From NCBI GenBank assembly GCA_030524105.1, contig JAUNHE010000001.1:248001-312000 (forward strand): 64,000 nt of DNA. The letters run 5' to 3'. Below, in pieces: positions 35,004-44,562 of this stretch. Position numbers and translations under genes: made by a program. The notes beneath the pieces were generated by a model. The model did not search any database and was not told the DNA's origin. It saw nothing but the letters and a program-made list of their open reading frames with translations. This DNA is from Rothia sp. (in: high G+C Gram-positive bacteria) (GTDB lineage: Bacteria; Actinomycetota; Actinomycetes; Actinomycetales; Micrococcaceae). The number at the start of each line of letters is the position of its first letter. Position 1 is the first letter of the stretch.

Positions 35004-36152
35004 ATGACGAAGGAACTTGGCTTATACGCAGGCAGGATTGCCGGTGTGCCCCTCTACCTTAAACAGTCATGGTTTGTCCTCCTTGCGCTCCTTGGCCTTG
35101 GCTACGGACTCTACCTGAGTAGACTCGGTTATTTTGGTTCGGGAGCAGCCTTTGGCATTTCCATGACTTTGGCCTGTTTTATTGCCTTAGGGGTTCTTGT
35201 TCACGAGCTGGGCCATGCTCTTGCCGGCAGAATGTTCCGCTTAGAGGTTAAACACATCTCCTTAACTTTCTGGGGCGGCCAAACCAAGCTTTCTGCTGCT
35301 GCCCCTTTGGCGTCCTGCATTGTTTCGCTTGCAGGGCCGGTCATTAACCTTCTGTATGCCTGCCTACTTTATGGTCTTGCCCAGCTTTTTTCTGCTTCAC
35401 CTTTTAAGCTGGGACTTAACCTGGCTGCAGAAATTAATGTTTACCTGACCCTTTTTAACATGCTGCCCAGTTATCCCTTAGACGGAGGGCATACTCTAGA
35501 GGCTTTTCTGGCGGCCTTAGGGGCAAAACGTTCTAAGGCCGCCAGCCTAACTGCCTGGACAGGCCTATCTTTGGTTCCCATACTGGCTGGTCTGACTTTC
35601 TATAACGGTTTATGGACCAACGGGTGGGCACTGGTCCTCCTGCTTTTGCTGGCCTGGTTTAGCTGGCGGGCTAATGTGCCGGTGTTAGCGGCTCTTTACC
35701 GGCAACGTCATGGAAATGATCCCCTGGCCGCTACTCGGTTAACTCAAGCAGTAAATACTTTTTCTATTCAGGCCAGCATCGCAGATCTTAGAACCAGCTG
35801 GGATCGGGTTAGTCCGGTACTTTTACTCGATCAAGGAAAGGCTGTGGGCTGGATAAGTAGCCAGCGGCTGAATTCCTTGCAAGCCACCGAGCCGGATCAT
35901 GTTTTACTGTCCAGCCTGGCTTACCCACTCGCGCCTGAGGAAATTAGCCTTGATATGCTTCGCTTGGATTTGCTGGATTATTTTAAGGGCTATCGCTACG
36001 AGCAGTTACCTGAAGAGTTACGTGAAGGAAAATTCTCTCTTGCCTGGGCAGTTACAGCAGCTAGAGGCCCCGGGTCTAGTAAGGAGTACCTGGGGCTGCT
36101 AACCTATCAAGATCTAGCTGAACGCATGAGTTATCAGGGGAAGCCAGGCTAA
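35004..36152 (+). CDS. Site-2 protease-like M50 zinc metalloprotease with CBS-like C-terminus
   Basis: This intramembrane metalloprotease has zinc motif HELGHA (about 72-77) and the third-ligand motif LPSYPLDGGHTLEA (about 153-166) within about six membrane segments. A C-terminal region (about 250-380) resembles a degenerate CBS pair (VLLLDQGKAVGWISSQ, YLGLLTYQDLAE). It precedes trmI and the Pup genes, the typical arrangement in actinobacteria, but its own substrate is unknown. GGGGCAGG lies before the ATG. Confidence 0.9.
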   Translation: MTKELGLYAGRIAGVPLYLKQSWFVLLALLGLGYGLYLSRLGYFGSGAAFGISMTLACFIALGVLVHELGHALAGRMFRLEVKHISLTFWGGQTKLSAAAPLASCIVSLAGPVINLLYACLLYGLAQLFSASPFKLGLNLAAEINVYLTLFNMLPSYPLDGGHTLEAFLAALGAKRSKAASLTAWTGLSLVPILAGLTFYNGLWTNGWALVLLLLLAWFSWRANVPVLAALYRQRHGNDPLAATRLTQAVNTFSIQASIADLRTSWDRVSPVLLLDQGKAVGWISSQRLNSLQATEPDHVLLSSLAYPLAPEEISLDMLRLDLLDYFKGYRYEQLPEELREGKFSLAWAVTAARGPGSSKEYLGLLTYQDLAERMSYQGKPG

Positions 36153-36267
36153 GTTGTTAGGTAAGCCTTAGAAAGAGCTGTGGAGCAGCATAAGCGCAAG
36201 ATTTTTGAGAGAATGGCTGGGGAGAGATGCTCGTTTTATCCCCGAAGAGTTAGAGATACGGATTTTG

Positions 36268-37290
36268 ATGACAGATTATATTCCAACCGGCAGCATCAAT
36301 AGACGCGGACCTTTTCGGGTAGGGGAGAGGGTTCAACTCACCGATGAAAAGGGAAAAATAACAACCATCACCCTGGTTGAGGGGGGCCAATACCATTCGC
36401 ACCGCGGGTTTTTTGATCATGAGCAGCTGATTGGACAGCCAGAAGGTACCGTTATTACTAATTCTGAAGGCCTTAAGATTCAAGGGTTCCGCCCACTATA
36501 CCGTGATTTTGTCCTGTCCATGCCGCGGGGCGCCGCTGTGGTTTATCCCAAGGATGCCGGTCAAATTGTCACGATGGCAGATATCTTTCCGGGAGCCAGA
36601 GTGGTTGAGGCAGGCGTCGGTTCCGGGGCTTTGTCGATTGCTCTGCTGAGGGCAATCGGTGATTTTGGGACTCTTCACTCCTTTGAGAGACGGGAAGAGT
36701 TTGCCCAGATTGCTCAAGGAAACGTAGAAACAATGTTTGGTGGTCCTCACCCGGGGTGGACCATTACCTTGGGGGATCTGGCTGAAACCCTCACAGACCT
36801 GGAAGAAAAAGCCAGTGTTGATCGGGCAGTGCTGGACATGCTGGCCCCCTGGGAGTGTATTGATGCTGTGGGTCATGTTCTAAGACCGGGGGGTGTGCTC
36901 ATTGCCTATGTAGCTACCGTTACTCAGTTGTCTCGCATGGCCGAGGCTTTGCGGGCCGATGGCCGGTTTACTGAACCAGAGTCGCATGAGACTATGGTGC
37001 GTGGCTGGCATGTTGAGGGGTTGGCGGTACGGCCCGATCATCGCATGGTAGCCCATACCGGGTTTTTGATTCTTGCCCGCAGGCTGGCCGATGGTATGCA
37101 GCGCCTACTTCCCCAGCGGCGGGCTTCAAAATCAGATTACTCACCAGAGGACGTCGAGGCCTGGGCGCCAATGGCCCTAGGTGAGCGTCATGTCTCAGAC
37201 CGCAAACTACGTCGTGCTGCTCGAGATGCTCAGTCTTTAGCAGAAAAAGCTGCCGAATCTAGTGCCGCTATAGGTCGGGAGGAAGGATGA
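36268..37290 (+). CDS. trmI: tRNA (adenine-58-N1)-methyltransferase TrmI
   Basis: TrmI makes m1A58 in the T loop of tRNA. The 340-residue protein has an N-terminal RNA-binding part (FRVGERVQLTDEKGKITTI), the SAM motif VVEAGVGSGALSIALLRA (about 114-131) and the catalytic LDMLAPWECID; RAVLDM and GGVLIAYVATVTQ are also characteristic. I chose ATG 36268 by homologue length; the frame is open to 36205 with a TTG. Its stop overlaps the ARC start by 4 bases, so trmI and the Pup genes are coupled. Confidence 0.92.
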   Translation: MTDYIPTGSINRRGPFRVGERVQLTDEKGKITTITLVEGGQYHSHRGFFDHEQLIGQPEGTVITNSEGLKIQGFRPLYRDFVLSMPRGAAVVYPKDAGQIVTMADIFPGARVVEAGVGSGALSIALLRAIGDFGTLHSFERREEFAQIAQGNVETMFGGPHPGWTITLGDLAETLTDLEEKASVDRAVLDMLAPWECIDAVGHVLRPGGVLIAYVATVTQLSRMAEALRADGRFTEPESHETMVRGWHVEGLAVRPDHRMVAHTGFLILARRLADGMQRLLPQRRASKSDYSPEDVEAWAPMALGERHVSDRKLRRAARDAQSLAEKAAESSAAIGREEG

Positions 37291-39014
37291 CCGGGATGGA
37301 TTCAAGTGAGCAGGCTAGGGTTAGTCAGGCAGACTACGAACGTTTGCTGCGCCAGCTTAATCTAGCCAACGACACCCGGAGGAACCTGGATCGGCAGCTG
37401 CGTATTGCGGGGCAAAAAAATCAAAAACTAGTCTTAGCTTTAGAAAAAACTAAGGTGGAAATTGAGCGGCTTCGCTTAGCCCTATCGCAGGAAGTAAGTC
37501 CGCCGCTTAACTCTGCACTAGTTATGGCCGTCGGGCTGGGAAAAACAAGCTATCAGGATCTTTCACAGGGTCGGACTCCTGCTGAAACGGAGCCTCACCT
37601 GGACGTCTTTTTATCCGGTCGTAGAGTTCGGATTACCTGTTCTCCTCTGCTGGATATTAATCAGGTTAAGCCAGGTATGACCATTTTTCTCAACGACCAG
37701 AATCAGGCAGTATTTTGTTTAGGTTACGACTCGGTAGGGGATCTTGTTACGGTTCGTGAGGTTTTAGATCAGCAGCGAGTGCTGGTGGATCTTGCAAATC
37801 AGTCACGGGTTGTTGCCCGGCTATCTGGGGCTTTAGAAGCTGATTCATTGGCTATGGGAGATACACTGACCTACGACAGCCGCAGTGGCATCCTTCTTGA
37901 TCGGGTACCCCGTAGTGAGGTGCAGGAGCTGGTGCTGGAGGAAGTCCCAGATATAACCTACGCTAACATTGGTGGTCTGGCCTCGCAGATCGATCAGATT
38001 CGTGATGCTGTTGAGTTACCCTTTTTACACCCAGAAGTTTTCAGAGAGTACCGCTTAACCCCACCCAAAGGAATCCTCTTATACGGTCCACCCGGTAACG
38101 GTAAAACTTTAATTGCTAAAGCGGTGGCAAATTCTTTAGCAACCCGGGTAGAAGCGCTTAACCCGGGGGGTAAGAAGACTGGCTATTTTCTTAATATTAA
38201 GGGGCCGGAATTACTGGATAAGTATGTGGGGGAGACAGAGCGGCAGATCCGGGATATTTTTAGCGCTGCACGTGAAAAAGCTGAAAACGGTAATCCTGTT
38301 GTGGTTTTTTTTGATGAGATGGAATCTTTATTTCGGACACGGGGGACTGGCCGGAGCTCGGATATAGAAACAACTATTGTTCCTCAGCTCTTAGCCGAAA
38401 TTGATGGAGTTGAATCACTGGATAATGTCATCGTCATTGGGGCAACAAACCGTGAGGATATGATTGATCCCGCTGTTTTGCGTCCGGGCAGGCTGGACAT
38501 TAAGATTCGGATCAACCGGCCTGATCAAGCAGGTGCCCGGGAAATCTTTGCCCTTTACCTTGCCGATGAGTTGCCCTTAGCGGCTGAAGAGCTGGAAGCC
38601 GCCGGTTCCCCCGGTGCAGCTATCAATCGGATGATTGATGCTGCTTTAGACCATCTTTTTGCCGATCAAATCCGCAATAAGTACCTAAAAATTAGTCTTG
38701 CCGATGGTTCAACCCACTGGCTCAATCGCGGTGATTTTCTCTCGGGTGCTGTGATACGCAATATTGTTGATACAGCCAAAAAGTATGCTATTAAAAGTCA
38801 GCTCACTGGAGGAAGCCGGGGTCTTAGGACAGCGCATCTGCTCGAAGCTATCCGGGCTGAATTTGAAGACCAGGTGGAGACGCCGCAGGCTGCAGAAATT
38901 GAGGATGTTCTTGCAACCTTAGATATTCGTCAAAAAATATCAGCTGTTGCGCCAGCTAAAACGGCGTATCTTTTGCCAGAACCTAAGATTAGGGGTGCCG
39001 ATAGTGACCGTTAG
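37287..39014 (+). CDS. arc: Pup-recognising AAA ATPase ARC (Mpa)
   Basis: ARC/Mpa is a ring-forming AAA ATPase that binds Pup-tagged proteins and unfolds them. Seen: an N-terminal coiled coil that recruits Pup (about 13-75), OB-type domains (about 90-200), and the ATPase core with GPPGNGKT, VVFFDEMESLF and IGATNREDMIDPAVLRPGR. Length 575. The C-terminus ends ...EPKIRGADSDR and lacks the Gln-Tyr-Leu type tail that docks mycobacterial Mpa on the 20S proteasome. With no prcBA here, the ATPase may act in remodelling, as known for corynebacteria. Confidence 0.94.
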   Translation: MTGMDSSEQARVSQADYERLLRQLNLANDTRRNLDRQLRIAGQKNQKLVLALEKTKVEIERLRLALSQEVSPPLNSALVMAVGLGKTSYQDLSQGRTPAETEPHLDVFLSGRRVRITCSPLLDINQVKPGMTIFLNDQNQAVFCLGYDSVGDLVTVREVLDQQRVLVDLANQSRVVARLSGALEADSLAMGDTLTYDSRSGILLDRVPRSEVQELVLEEVPDITYANIGGLASQIDQIRDAVELPFLHPEVFREYRLTPPKGILLYGPPGNGKTLIAKAVANSLATRVEALNPGGKKTGYFLNIKGPELLDKYVGETERQIRDIFSAAREKAENGNPVVVFFDEMESLFRTRGTGRSSDIETTIVPQLLAEIDGVESLDNVIVIGATNREDMIDPAVLRPGRLDIKIRINRPDQAGAREIFALYLADELPLAAEELEAAGSPGAAINRMIDAALDHLFADQIRNKYLKISLADGSTHWLNRGDFLSGAVIRNIVDTAKKYAIKSQLTGGSRGLRTAHLLEAIRAEFEDQVETPQAAEIEDVLATLDIRQKISAVAPAKTAYLLPEPKIRGADSDR

Positions 39015-40593
39015 ACGACTCATGGGTTCTGAAACTGAGTACGGGGTGATTGCTCCAGCCAGCCCGCAAGCCAATCCTACTGTGCTTTCCGCTGCTGTCG
39101 TCAATACCTACACAAGGATTGTTCAGCGCACATTACAGAAAAAAACCCATTCTGATTGGGAATACGGGTCAGAATCTCCCCTGCAAGATTCTCGTGGCAA
39201 GCTAGTGGATGCAGACCAGGCCCATCCCAGCCAGCTGACCCATCGCTTTGCTGTCTTAACCAGCGAAGAAATTGCTGCTGAGGCCCTACAGGAGGCAGGG
39301 CTTTATGCGGAAAGGCTAGATTGGGACTCGGTAAGTATGAACTCCGTATTGCCTAATGGGGCCAGATTTTATGTAGACCATGCCCATCCTGAGTATGCCT
39401 CGCCCGAGTCGATGTACCCGCAAGAGGCTCTCCTCTGGGATCTAGCTGGAGACTATATTTGTGCCCAAACGGTTGCAGAGATTGCCGAACATGCTAACGA
39501 ACAAGGGCTTCCCGTCATTAATCTTTATAAAAATAATACGGATTCTAAGGGGCAGTCCTATGGGGCGCACGAAAACTATTTACTGAGCCGGGAAACAAAC
39601 TTTGACGATGTTATCGCAGGCCTGCTCCCATTTTTTGCCACCCGCCATATTATGATCGGTGCCGGTAGGGTAGGTATCGGTCGAAATGGGCAGTATGCCG
39701 GTTTTCAGATTAGTCAGCGGGCCGACTTTTTTGAGCGGACAGTCGGGTTAGAAACTACGCTGCGTCGGCCCATGGTTAATACACGCGATGAGCCTCATGC
39801 AGATAACTCTAAGTATCGTAGACTGCACGTCATTAGTGGCGACGCGAACATGTCCCAGTACTCTAATCTCTTAAAATTTGGTACTGCTGCCCTTGTGCTA
39901 GAACTTATCGAAAAGGGAGCTTGCCCACGAATCCTTCTTAAGGACCCCGTAGAGGCTATGCACACGGTAAGTCACGATCTGACTTTGAGTGCACGGTTAC
40001 CGTTAACAAATGGTCAGAGTATGACAGCGCTGGAGATTCAAGAAAGCTACCTTAAGGCTGCTTGGGAACTGGAAGCCCAGGCCGATCAGCAGACTCATGA
40101 GGTCCTTTCCCTGTGGCAGCAGACCCTGCAAGGCCTACGAACTGATCTTTTCTCTTTGGCCGACCGCCTAGACTGGGTGGCAAAATACCAGCTTTTGGGA
40201 CACTACCTGAATCAGGGCCTCGACTGGAAAGATCCTAAATTAGCTGCCATCGACTTGCAGTACGCAGATATTCGCCCGCAGAAAGGACTTTACTTTAAGC
40301 TGGTAGAGCGGGGGCGGATGCAAACTATTTTTTCACAGCAAGAGATTCAAGCTGCTAGCTGGAAGCCTCCTACCGATACCAGAGCATTTTTACGGGGCAT
40401 GATGGTTCGGCAATGGCCGGAGGAACTTGTTAGTGTTAATTGGGATACGATCGTTACACGGGATCTTGCAACTGGTCATTTGTGCCGGTTTTTAATGCCT
40501 GAACCAGATCAGTTTACCCGTGATCAGGTTAAAAAGTTTTTGAGTTACGCTAAAGCCTCTGATGTGCTGGCAGAACTTAAGGAGAGTAGTTAG
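39004..40593 (+). CDS. dop: Pup deamidase/depupylase Dop
   Basis: Dop converts the C-terminal Gln of Pup to Glu and removes Pup from substrates. It is a carboxylate-amine ligase fold paralogous to PafA. Typical start: VTVRRLMGSETEYGV with the ATP-binding Glu; later LPNGARFYVDHAHPEYASPE, KNNTDSKGQSYGAHENY, and TRDEPHADNSKYRRLHVISG. I chose GTG 39004, overlapping the ARC stop by 11 bases, because it gives the usual N-terminus. Length 529. Presence of Dop agrees with the Pup ending in Gln. Confidence 0.95.
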   Translation: MTVRRLMGSETEYGVIAPASPQANPTVLSAAVVNTYTRIVQRTLQKKTHSDWEYGSESPLQDSRGKLVDADQAHPSQLTHRFAVLTSEEIAAEALQEAGLYAERLDWDSVSMNSVLPNGARFYVDHAHPEYASPESMYPQEALLWDLAGDYICAQTVAEIAEHANEQGLPVINLYKNNTDSKGQSYGAHENYLLSRETNFDDVIAGLLPFFATRHIMIGAGRVGIGRNGQYAGFQISQRADFFERTVGLETTLRRPMVNTRDEPHADNSKYRRLHVISGDANMSQYSNLLKFGTAALVLELIEKGACPRILLKDPVEAMHTVSHDLTLSARLPLTNGQSMTALEIQESYLKAAWELEAQADQQTHEVLSLWQQTLQGLRTDLFSLADRLDWVAKYQLLGHYLNQGLDWKDPKLAAIDLQYADIRPQKGLYFKLVERGRMQTIFSQQEIQAASWKPPTDTRAFLRGMMVRQWPEELVSVNWDTIVTRDLATGHLCRFLMPEPDQFTRDQVKKFLSYAKASDVLAELKESS

Positions 40594-40602
40594 GAGCCTT
40601 AG

Positions 40603-40803
40603 ATGGAACGTAAACAGGTTCAAGCTCAGCAGGGACCTGCTGAACTGCATCAGGAGGAGACCCTTGAATTAGTACAGCAGCCCCAGGATGTTGATCATGC
40701 CTTGGTTGGGCAGACCGACGATCTTTTAGCCGAAATTGATGGTCTCTTGGAAGAAAACGCAGAAGATTTTGTGAAAGGGTTTGTACAAAAAGGTGGCCAG
40801 TAG
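40603..40803 (+). CDS. pup: Prokaryotic ubiquitin-like protein Pup
   Basis: Pup is the 66-residue, mostly disordered protein that is attached to lysines of target proteins. It ends FVKGFVQKGGQ: the Gly-Gly-Gln C-terminus needs deamidation by Dop. The central TDDLLAEIDGLLEENAEDFV is the helix that pairs with the coiled coil of ARC. It lies between dop (9 bases) and pafA (15 bases). In most actinobacteria prcB and prcA lie between pup and pafA; they are absent here. Confidence 0.97.
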   Translation: MERKQVQAQQGPAELHQEETLELVQQPQDVDHALVGQTDDLLAEIDGLLEENAEDFVKGFVQKGGQ

Positions 40804-40818
40804 GGCTGGTACGGGCTT

Positions 40819-42237
40819 ATGAAACAGAGAATTTTTGGTATTGAAACAGAGTACGGTATTAGCTACGTCCCTCGGGGACTGGGCCGTATTGGGCCTGAAG
40901 AAGCCGCCCGTATTCTCTTTAAGCCTGTCATAGATTCTTGGCGTTCAACCAATGTTTTTCTTCCCAATGGAGCCAGACTGTATCTTGATGTCGGATCTCA
41001 TCCCGAATATGCGACTGCTGAAGCTGCTACAATGCGAGATCTTCTTGCACAGGATAAAGCCGGTGAACTACTCTTCGCTGATCTTCTTAACCAGGCTCAC
41101 GACTTTTTAGAAGCAGAAGGTAAAAAGGGTAAACTCTACCTCTTTAAAAATAATGTTGATTCAGCCGGTAACTCTTTTGGGTCGCACGAGAATTATATGA
41201 TTGCTCGTAAAGTTGAGTTTTCTCAGCTGGTTCGCTCTCTTATTCCTTTTTTGATTACCCGGCAAATTATGGTTGGTGCAGGCAAAACGCACCCGCAGGG
41301 ACCGGCACACGCTAGGCAGGCTCAGCGGGCTAGCTATTCCTTTTCGCAACGGGCTGATTATATTTGGGAAGGCTCATCAACGGCAACCACACGTTCACGA
41401 CCTCTGATTAATACCAGGGATGAACCCCATGCAGACCCCTCACGTTACCGTCGTTTACACGTTATTAATGGCGATTCCAATATGTCTCAGGCAACAACCT
41501 TGCTTAAAATTGGAGCAACTGACTTGGTCCTACGCATGATCGAAGACCATTTTTTGCAGGTTAATTTTGAGATTAAAGATACGGCCGGAGCTCTTCGGAC
41601 TGTCTCCCATGATTTGACGGGAAAGGCTCGGTTCACCTTAGCTGATGGTTCCAGCCGTTCCGCCTTGGATCTGCAGCAGTACTATGTGCAAGCGGGACGA
41701 GAATACGTTAAACGTGAGGGGGCACATCATCAGGATCTTTCCTATGTCCTTGACCTGTGGCAGCGAGCTTTAGATGCCGTTGATAGCGCTGACTATTCTT
41801 TGGTGGATACAGAACTGGACTGGGCCATTAAAAAACAGCTCCTAGACTCCTACCTGGAACGGGGAGCCGCTGACTATGCTGATCCTAAAATTCAGCAATT
41901 AGATTTGGCTTATCACGATATAGATCCTGAAAGGGGAATTTTTGCCACCTTGGAGGGAGCCGGCCGAGTCAAGACCCTCCTGAACCGGGAAGACATTAGC
42001 TGGGCAACAACAAACCCGCCAGCAACCCGGGCTAAGATTCGTGGTGAATTTATAGCGGCTGCCCGAGCGGCGGGAGAGCCTTTTACCGTTGACTGGGTGC
42101 ACCTGCGACTCAATAATAAACCACAGTTTAATCTTGTGTGTCAGGATCCTTTTGCTACCCATAACGATCAGGCGCACATGTTACTTAACGCTATGCGCCA
42201 GGGCAGGGATAAACACCCTGCACCACCTTTTATTTGA
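40819..42237 (+). CDS. pafA: Pup ligase PafA
   Basis: PafA phosphorylates the C-terminal Glu of Pup with ATP and joins it to a substrate lysine. The 472-residue protein shows MKQRIFGIETEYGI, LPNGARLYLDVGSHPEYATAE, KNNVDSAGNSFGSHENY and NTRDEPHADPSRYRRLHVIN with the catalytic and Mg-binding residues. It shares the fold of Dop. It starts 15 bases after pup, directly, without prcB/prcA between. AAACAGAG follows the ATG and a weak GG-rich site precedes it. Confidence 0.96.
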   Translation: MKQRIFGIETEYGISYVPRGLGRIGPEEAARILFKPVIDSWRSTNVFLPNGARLYLDVGSHPEYATAEAATMRDLLAQDKAGELLFADLLNQAHDFLEAEGKKGKLYLFKNNVDSAGNSFGSHENYMIARKVEFSQLVRSLIPFLITRQIMVGAGKTHPQGPAHARQAQRASYSFSQRADYIWEGSSTATTRSRPLINTRDEPHADPSRYRRLHVINGDSNMSQATTLLKIGATDLVLRMIEDHFLQVNFEIKDTAGALRTVSHDLTGKARFTLADGSSRSALDLQQYYVQAGREYVKREGAHHQDLSYVLDLWQRALDAVDSADYSLVDTELDWAIKKQLLDSYLERGAADYADPKIQQLDLAYHDIDPERGIFATLEGAGRVKTLLNREDISWATTNPPATRAKIRGEFIAAARAAGEPFTVDWVHLRLNNKPQFNLVCQDPFATHNDQAHMLLNAMRQGRDKHPAPPFI

Positions 42238-42329
42238 TACATTCACACGGGAAACACAGAAAATGTAGCTATTATTGCTCAGAGTTAATTTTACGATCCG
42301 GCGATTATCCAGAGAAAGAGTCCTGCACC

Positions 42330-43391
42330 ATGCCAAAAAAACTGATCCTGACAGCTTCTAGTATTGTCTTAGTCCTTACTGCTTCTGGCTGTTCAGCCCT
42401 TACGGGGCAGGATTCATCCCTGGACGATGTCACCTACCACATGAACGATGCAACAGCCAGCCCCTCGATTGACGTAACAACACCCTTTGCTGCCAACGAA
42501 ACGCAGACTCACGTTATTGAAGCTGGAGATGGTGAAAAGATTGAAGCCGGCGACGAAGTTATTCTGGACGTAACAACTTTCAGCGGTGAAGATGGTGAAT
42601 CCAAGTCAACCACATACGGCCAGCAGCCCTTGCTTATTCCTGTCAATGATGAGGTTAAGAAAAACATTCCAGAAGTATACGATCTTTTAATAAATAACAA
42701 GGTTGGTACTTCCTTCTCTTTTACAACCAATGAAGCTCAGACAGAACCAAGTGCAGAGCCCTCTGTGATGGAGAAGGGAAGCCCTACCAACATTGAGGTA
42801 TATACCATCAAGGAAAAACTGCTTAAAACTGCCCAAGGTAGTGAGGTTGCCCAAGATAAGTTACCCAAGAGCCTAGAGTCCTTTACTCTTTCGGAAGACG
42901 GCCAGGCAGAAATTAAGCTAGCGCAAGACCGTGGAGATGCACCCACGGACTTAATCGCTGAGGATATGATCAAAGGCGAAGGAGCCACCGTTAAAGAAAC
43001 TGACACCCTGTATGTTCGTTATCAAGGGGTGCAGTGGAGCGACGGCAAAGCCTTTGACGGAAATTACGGCAATGACAAGGTTGCCGCCGCTATTTCGCTT
43101 GATCAAGTTATTGAAGGCTGGAAAAAAGGTCTGACAGGTAAAACGGTTGGTTCCAGGGTTCTGCTTATCATCCCTGCTGACCAAGCCTATGGGGATCAAG
43201 AGGGAAGCTCCGATCAGACACCAACGGGTGCTTTGGTTTTTGTGGTTGATATTTTAGCTAGTACTGAAACTCCTGCAGCTGCTTCTAGTAGCCAGGCCCA
43301 GGAGAGCTCTGCCCCAGCAGAGTCGTCACAGGCTGCAGATCCTTCCGTATCGGCCAGCGCCACGGCTAGCGCTAGTCAAAAAGCTGAATAG
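42330..43391 (+). CDS. FKBP-type peptidyl-prolyl isomerase lipoprotein
   Basis: This exported FKBP has a signal peptide with lipobox LTASGC (Cys about residue 22). The 353-residue chain holds a degenerate FKBP-like domain (about 50-150) and an intact one (about 200-310: VRYQGVQWSDGKAFDGNYG, IEGWKKGLTGKTVGSRVLLI, PADQAYGDQ). The C-terminus is a low-complexity Ser/Ala tail (about 315-353). I chose ATG 42330 since the frame further upstream has no signal-like sequence. It is probably a folding helper of secreted proteins. Confidence 0.9.
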   Translation: MPKKLILTASSIVLVLTASGCSALTGQDSSLDDVTYHMNDATASPSIDVTTPFAANETQTHVIEAGDGEKIEAGDEVILDVTTFSGEDGESKSTTYGQQPLLIPVNDEVKKNIPEVYDLLINNKVGTSFSFTTNEAQTEPSAEPSVMEKGSPTNIEVYTIKEKLLKTAQGSEVAQDKLPKSLESFTLSEDGQAEIKLAQDRGDAPTDLIAEDMIKGEGATVKETDTLYVRYQGVQWSDGKAFDGNYGNDKVAAAISLDQVIEGWKKGLTGKTVGSRVLLIIPADQAYGDQEGSSDQTPTGALVFVVDILASTETPAAASSSQAQESSAPAESSQAADPSVSASATASASQKAE

Positions 43392-43432
43392 ATTTCTAAG
43401 ATCGTTAAAATCTAGTGCAAAGGTAGTTTTGT

Positions 43433-43834
43433 ATGTCGTTTGGAGAACGTAGGCTCGATAGAGTGAAACCAGAAATTGATTTTCCCGATTCTGGAGTTCC
43501 TGATCAATTGCGTATTATTGATGAGATTCAGGGGCGCGGTAATCCGGTCACTGCGGGGGATAGGATTTGCTGCCACTATGTTGGTGTTGCATTTTCCACG
43601 GGGGAGGAATTTGATGCCTCCTGGAACCGAGGCGCGCCGCTGACCTTTAAAGTAGGTAGTGGACAGGTTATTCAAGGCTGGGATCAAGGTTTGCTCGGTA
43701 TGCGGGTCGGAGGTAGGCGACGACTAGAAATTCCTGCTGAGCTCGCCTACGGTAAGGAGGGGGCCGGTACTACTATTGCCCCCAATGAAGCCTTGATCTT
43801 TGTGGTTGATCTTCTAGAAATCATCCCGGACTAA
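43433..43834 (+). CDS. FKBP-type peptidyl-prolyl isomerase
   Basis: This 133-residue cytosolic FKBP has the full domain: GDRICCHYVGVAFSTGEEFDAS, VIQGWDQGLLGMRVGGRRRL and IPAELAYGKEGAGTTIAPNE, with the aromatic and charged active-site residues retained. No signal peptide is visible. It follows the FKBP lipoprotein by 41 bases and probably belongs to the same operon, which in Micrococcaceae continues from pafA to tatC. Its specific partners are unknown. Confidence 0.94.
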   Translation: MSFGERRLDRVKPEIDFPDSGVPDQLRIIDEIQGRGNPVTAGDRICCHYVGVAFSTGEEFDASWNRGAPLTFKVGSGQVIQGWDQGLLGMRVGGRRRLEIPAELAYGKEGAGTTIAPNEALIFVVDLLEIIPD

Positions 43835-43847
43835 GGATAGGCCGCAT

Positions 43848-44216
43848 ATGTCCTGGTGGTTCTGGGTTCTTCTTTGGTTATGCTTACTGCTTGTTTCCTT
43901 TGGCTTTCTGGGCTGGCTGCTCTACCGGGTCATCCTTAAGGGAGCAAGAACATACGGTGAATTCTTAAGGTTTACCGAGGGTTTTGCCGATCTTTGGGAT
44001 CAAGCTATGGCTAGCCATACCCAGCAGATTTCCTCAAAACAGCAGGGGGGAATTTTTGTACCGATTTCACAGGCATATGCTCAGTACGAACAAGGTAAAA
44101 AAGAACGTGAGAACGATAGAATCTCACGTAGAATACTAAAACGAGATTTACTAGGACAACCTCAACGACTGGGGGATCTCAGATACAACGCGCGGAAAGG
44201 TTCTTCTCATGGGTAG
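43848..44216 (+). CDS. Small membrane-anchored protein of unknown function
   Basis: This 122-residue protein has one strong N-terminal membrane helix (about 2-24, rich in Trp and Leu: [15 protein letters not shown]), followed by a basic and charged cytoplasmic part ([20 protein letters not shown]). I recognise no domain. It overlaps tatA by 8 bases, so it is translated together with the Tat genes. In related actinobacteria this place holds the WYL regulators pafB and pafC, then a protein of this kind; here pafBC are gone. Confidence 0.7.
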   Translation: MSWWFWVLLWLCLLLVSFGFLGWLLYRVILKGARTYGEFLRFTEGFADLWDQAMASHTQQISSKQQGGIFVPISQAYAQYEQGKKERENDRISRRILKRDLLGQPQRLGDLRYNARKGSSHG

Positions 44217-44490
44217 ACTTTTTGACAATCCGGTTATGCTGGTTGTTTTACTAATTATTATCATCCTTCTTTTTGGTGCACCTAAGCTTCCGGGCATGGC
44301 CCGCAGCCTGGGCCAGTCCATGCGGATCTTTAAGAGCGAGGTGGACGGCATGAAGAAAGACAAGGGGAAGGAAGCTGCAGCTAAGAGCGAATCTTCCTCG
44401 GATGAGACTGTTGTGACCGGTGAGGTCGTTGACAATACTCCGCCTTCCACGGCATCCGACAGGACAGAGCCTTCAGGAGAGGCAAAATAG
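44209..44490 (+). CDS. tatA: Twin-arginine translocase subunit TatA
   Basis: TatA forms the pore-like part of the Tat export system for folded proteins. The 93-residue protein has a short N-terminus, one membrane helix (about 9-24: [13 protein letters not shown]), the hinge [17 protein letters not shown], an amphipathic helix (about 30-50) and an acidic tail. It overlaps the upstream gene by 8 bases and tatC follows after 72 bases. TatB is not seen in the window. Confidence 0.93.
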   Translation: MGRLFDNPVMLVVLLIIIILLFGAPKLPGMARSLGQSMRIFKSEVDGMKKDKGKEAAAKSESSSDETVVTGEVVDNTPPSTASDRTEPSGEAK

Positions 44491-44562
44491 TTTAGTTATT
44501 AAGCTTAGTGTTCTTCTCGGGGCTAAGCGTCGTAACTATAGAATTTTTGGTTGAAGGCAAAG

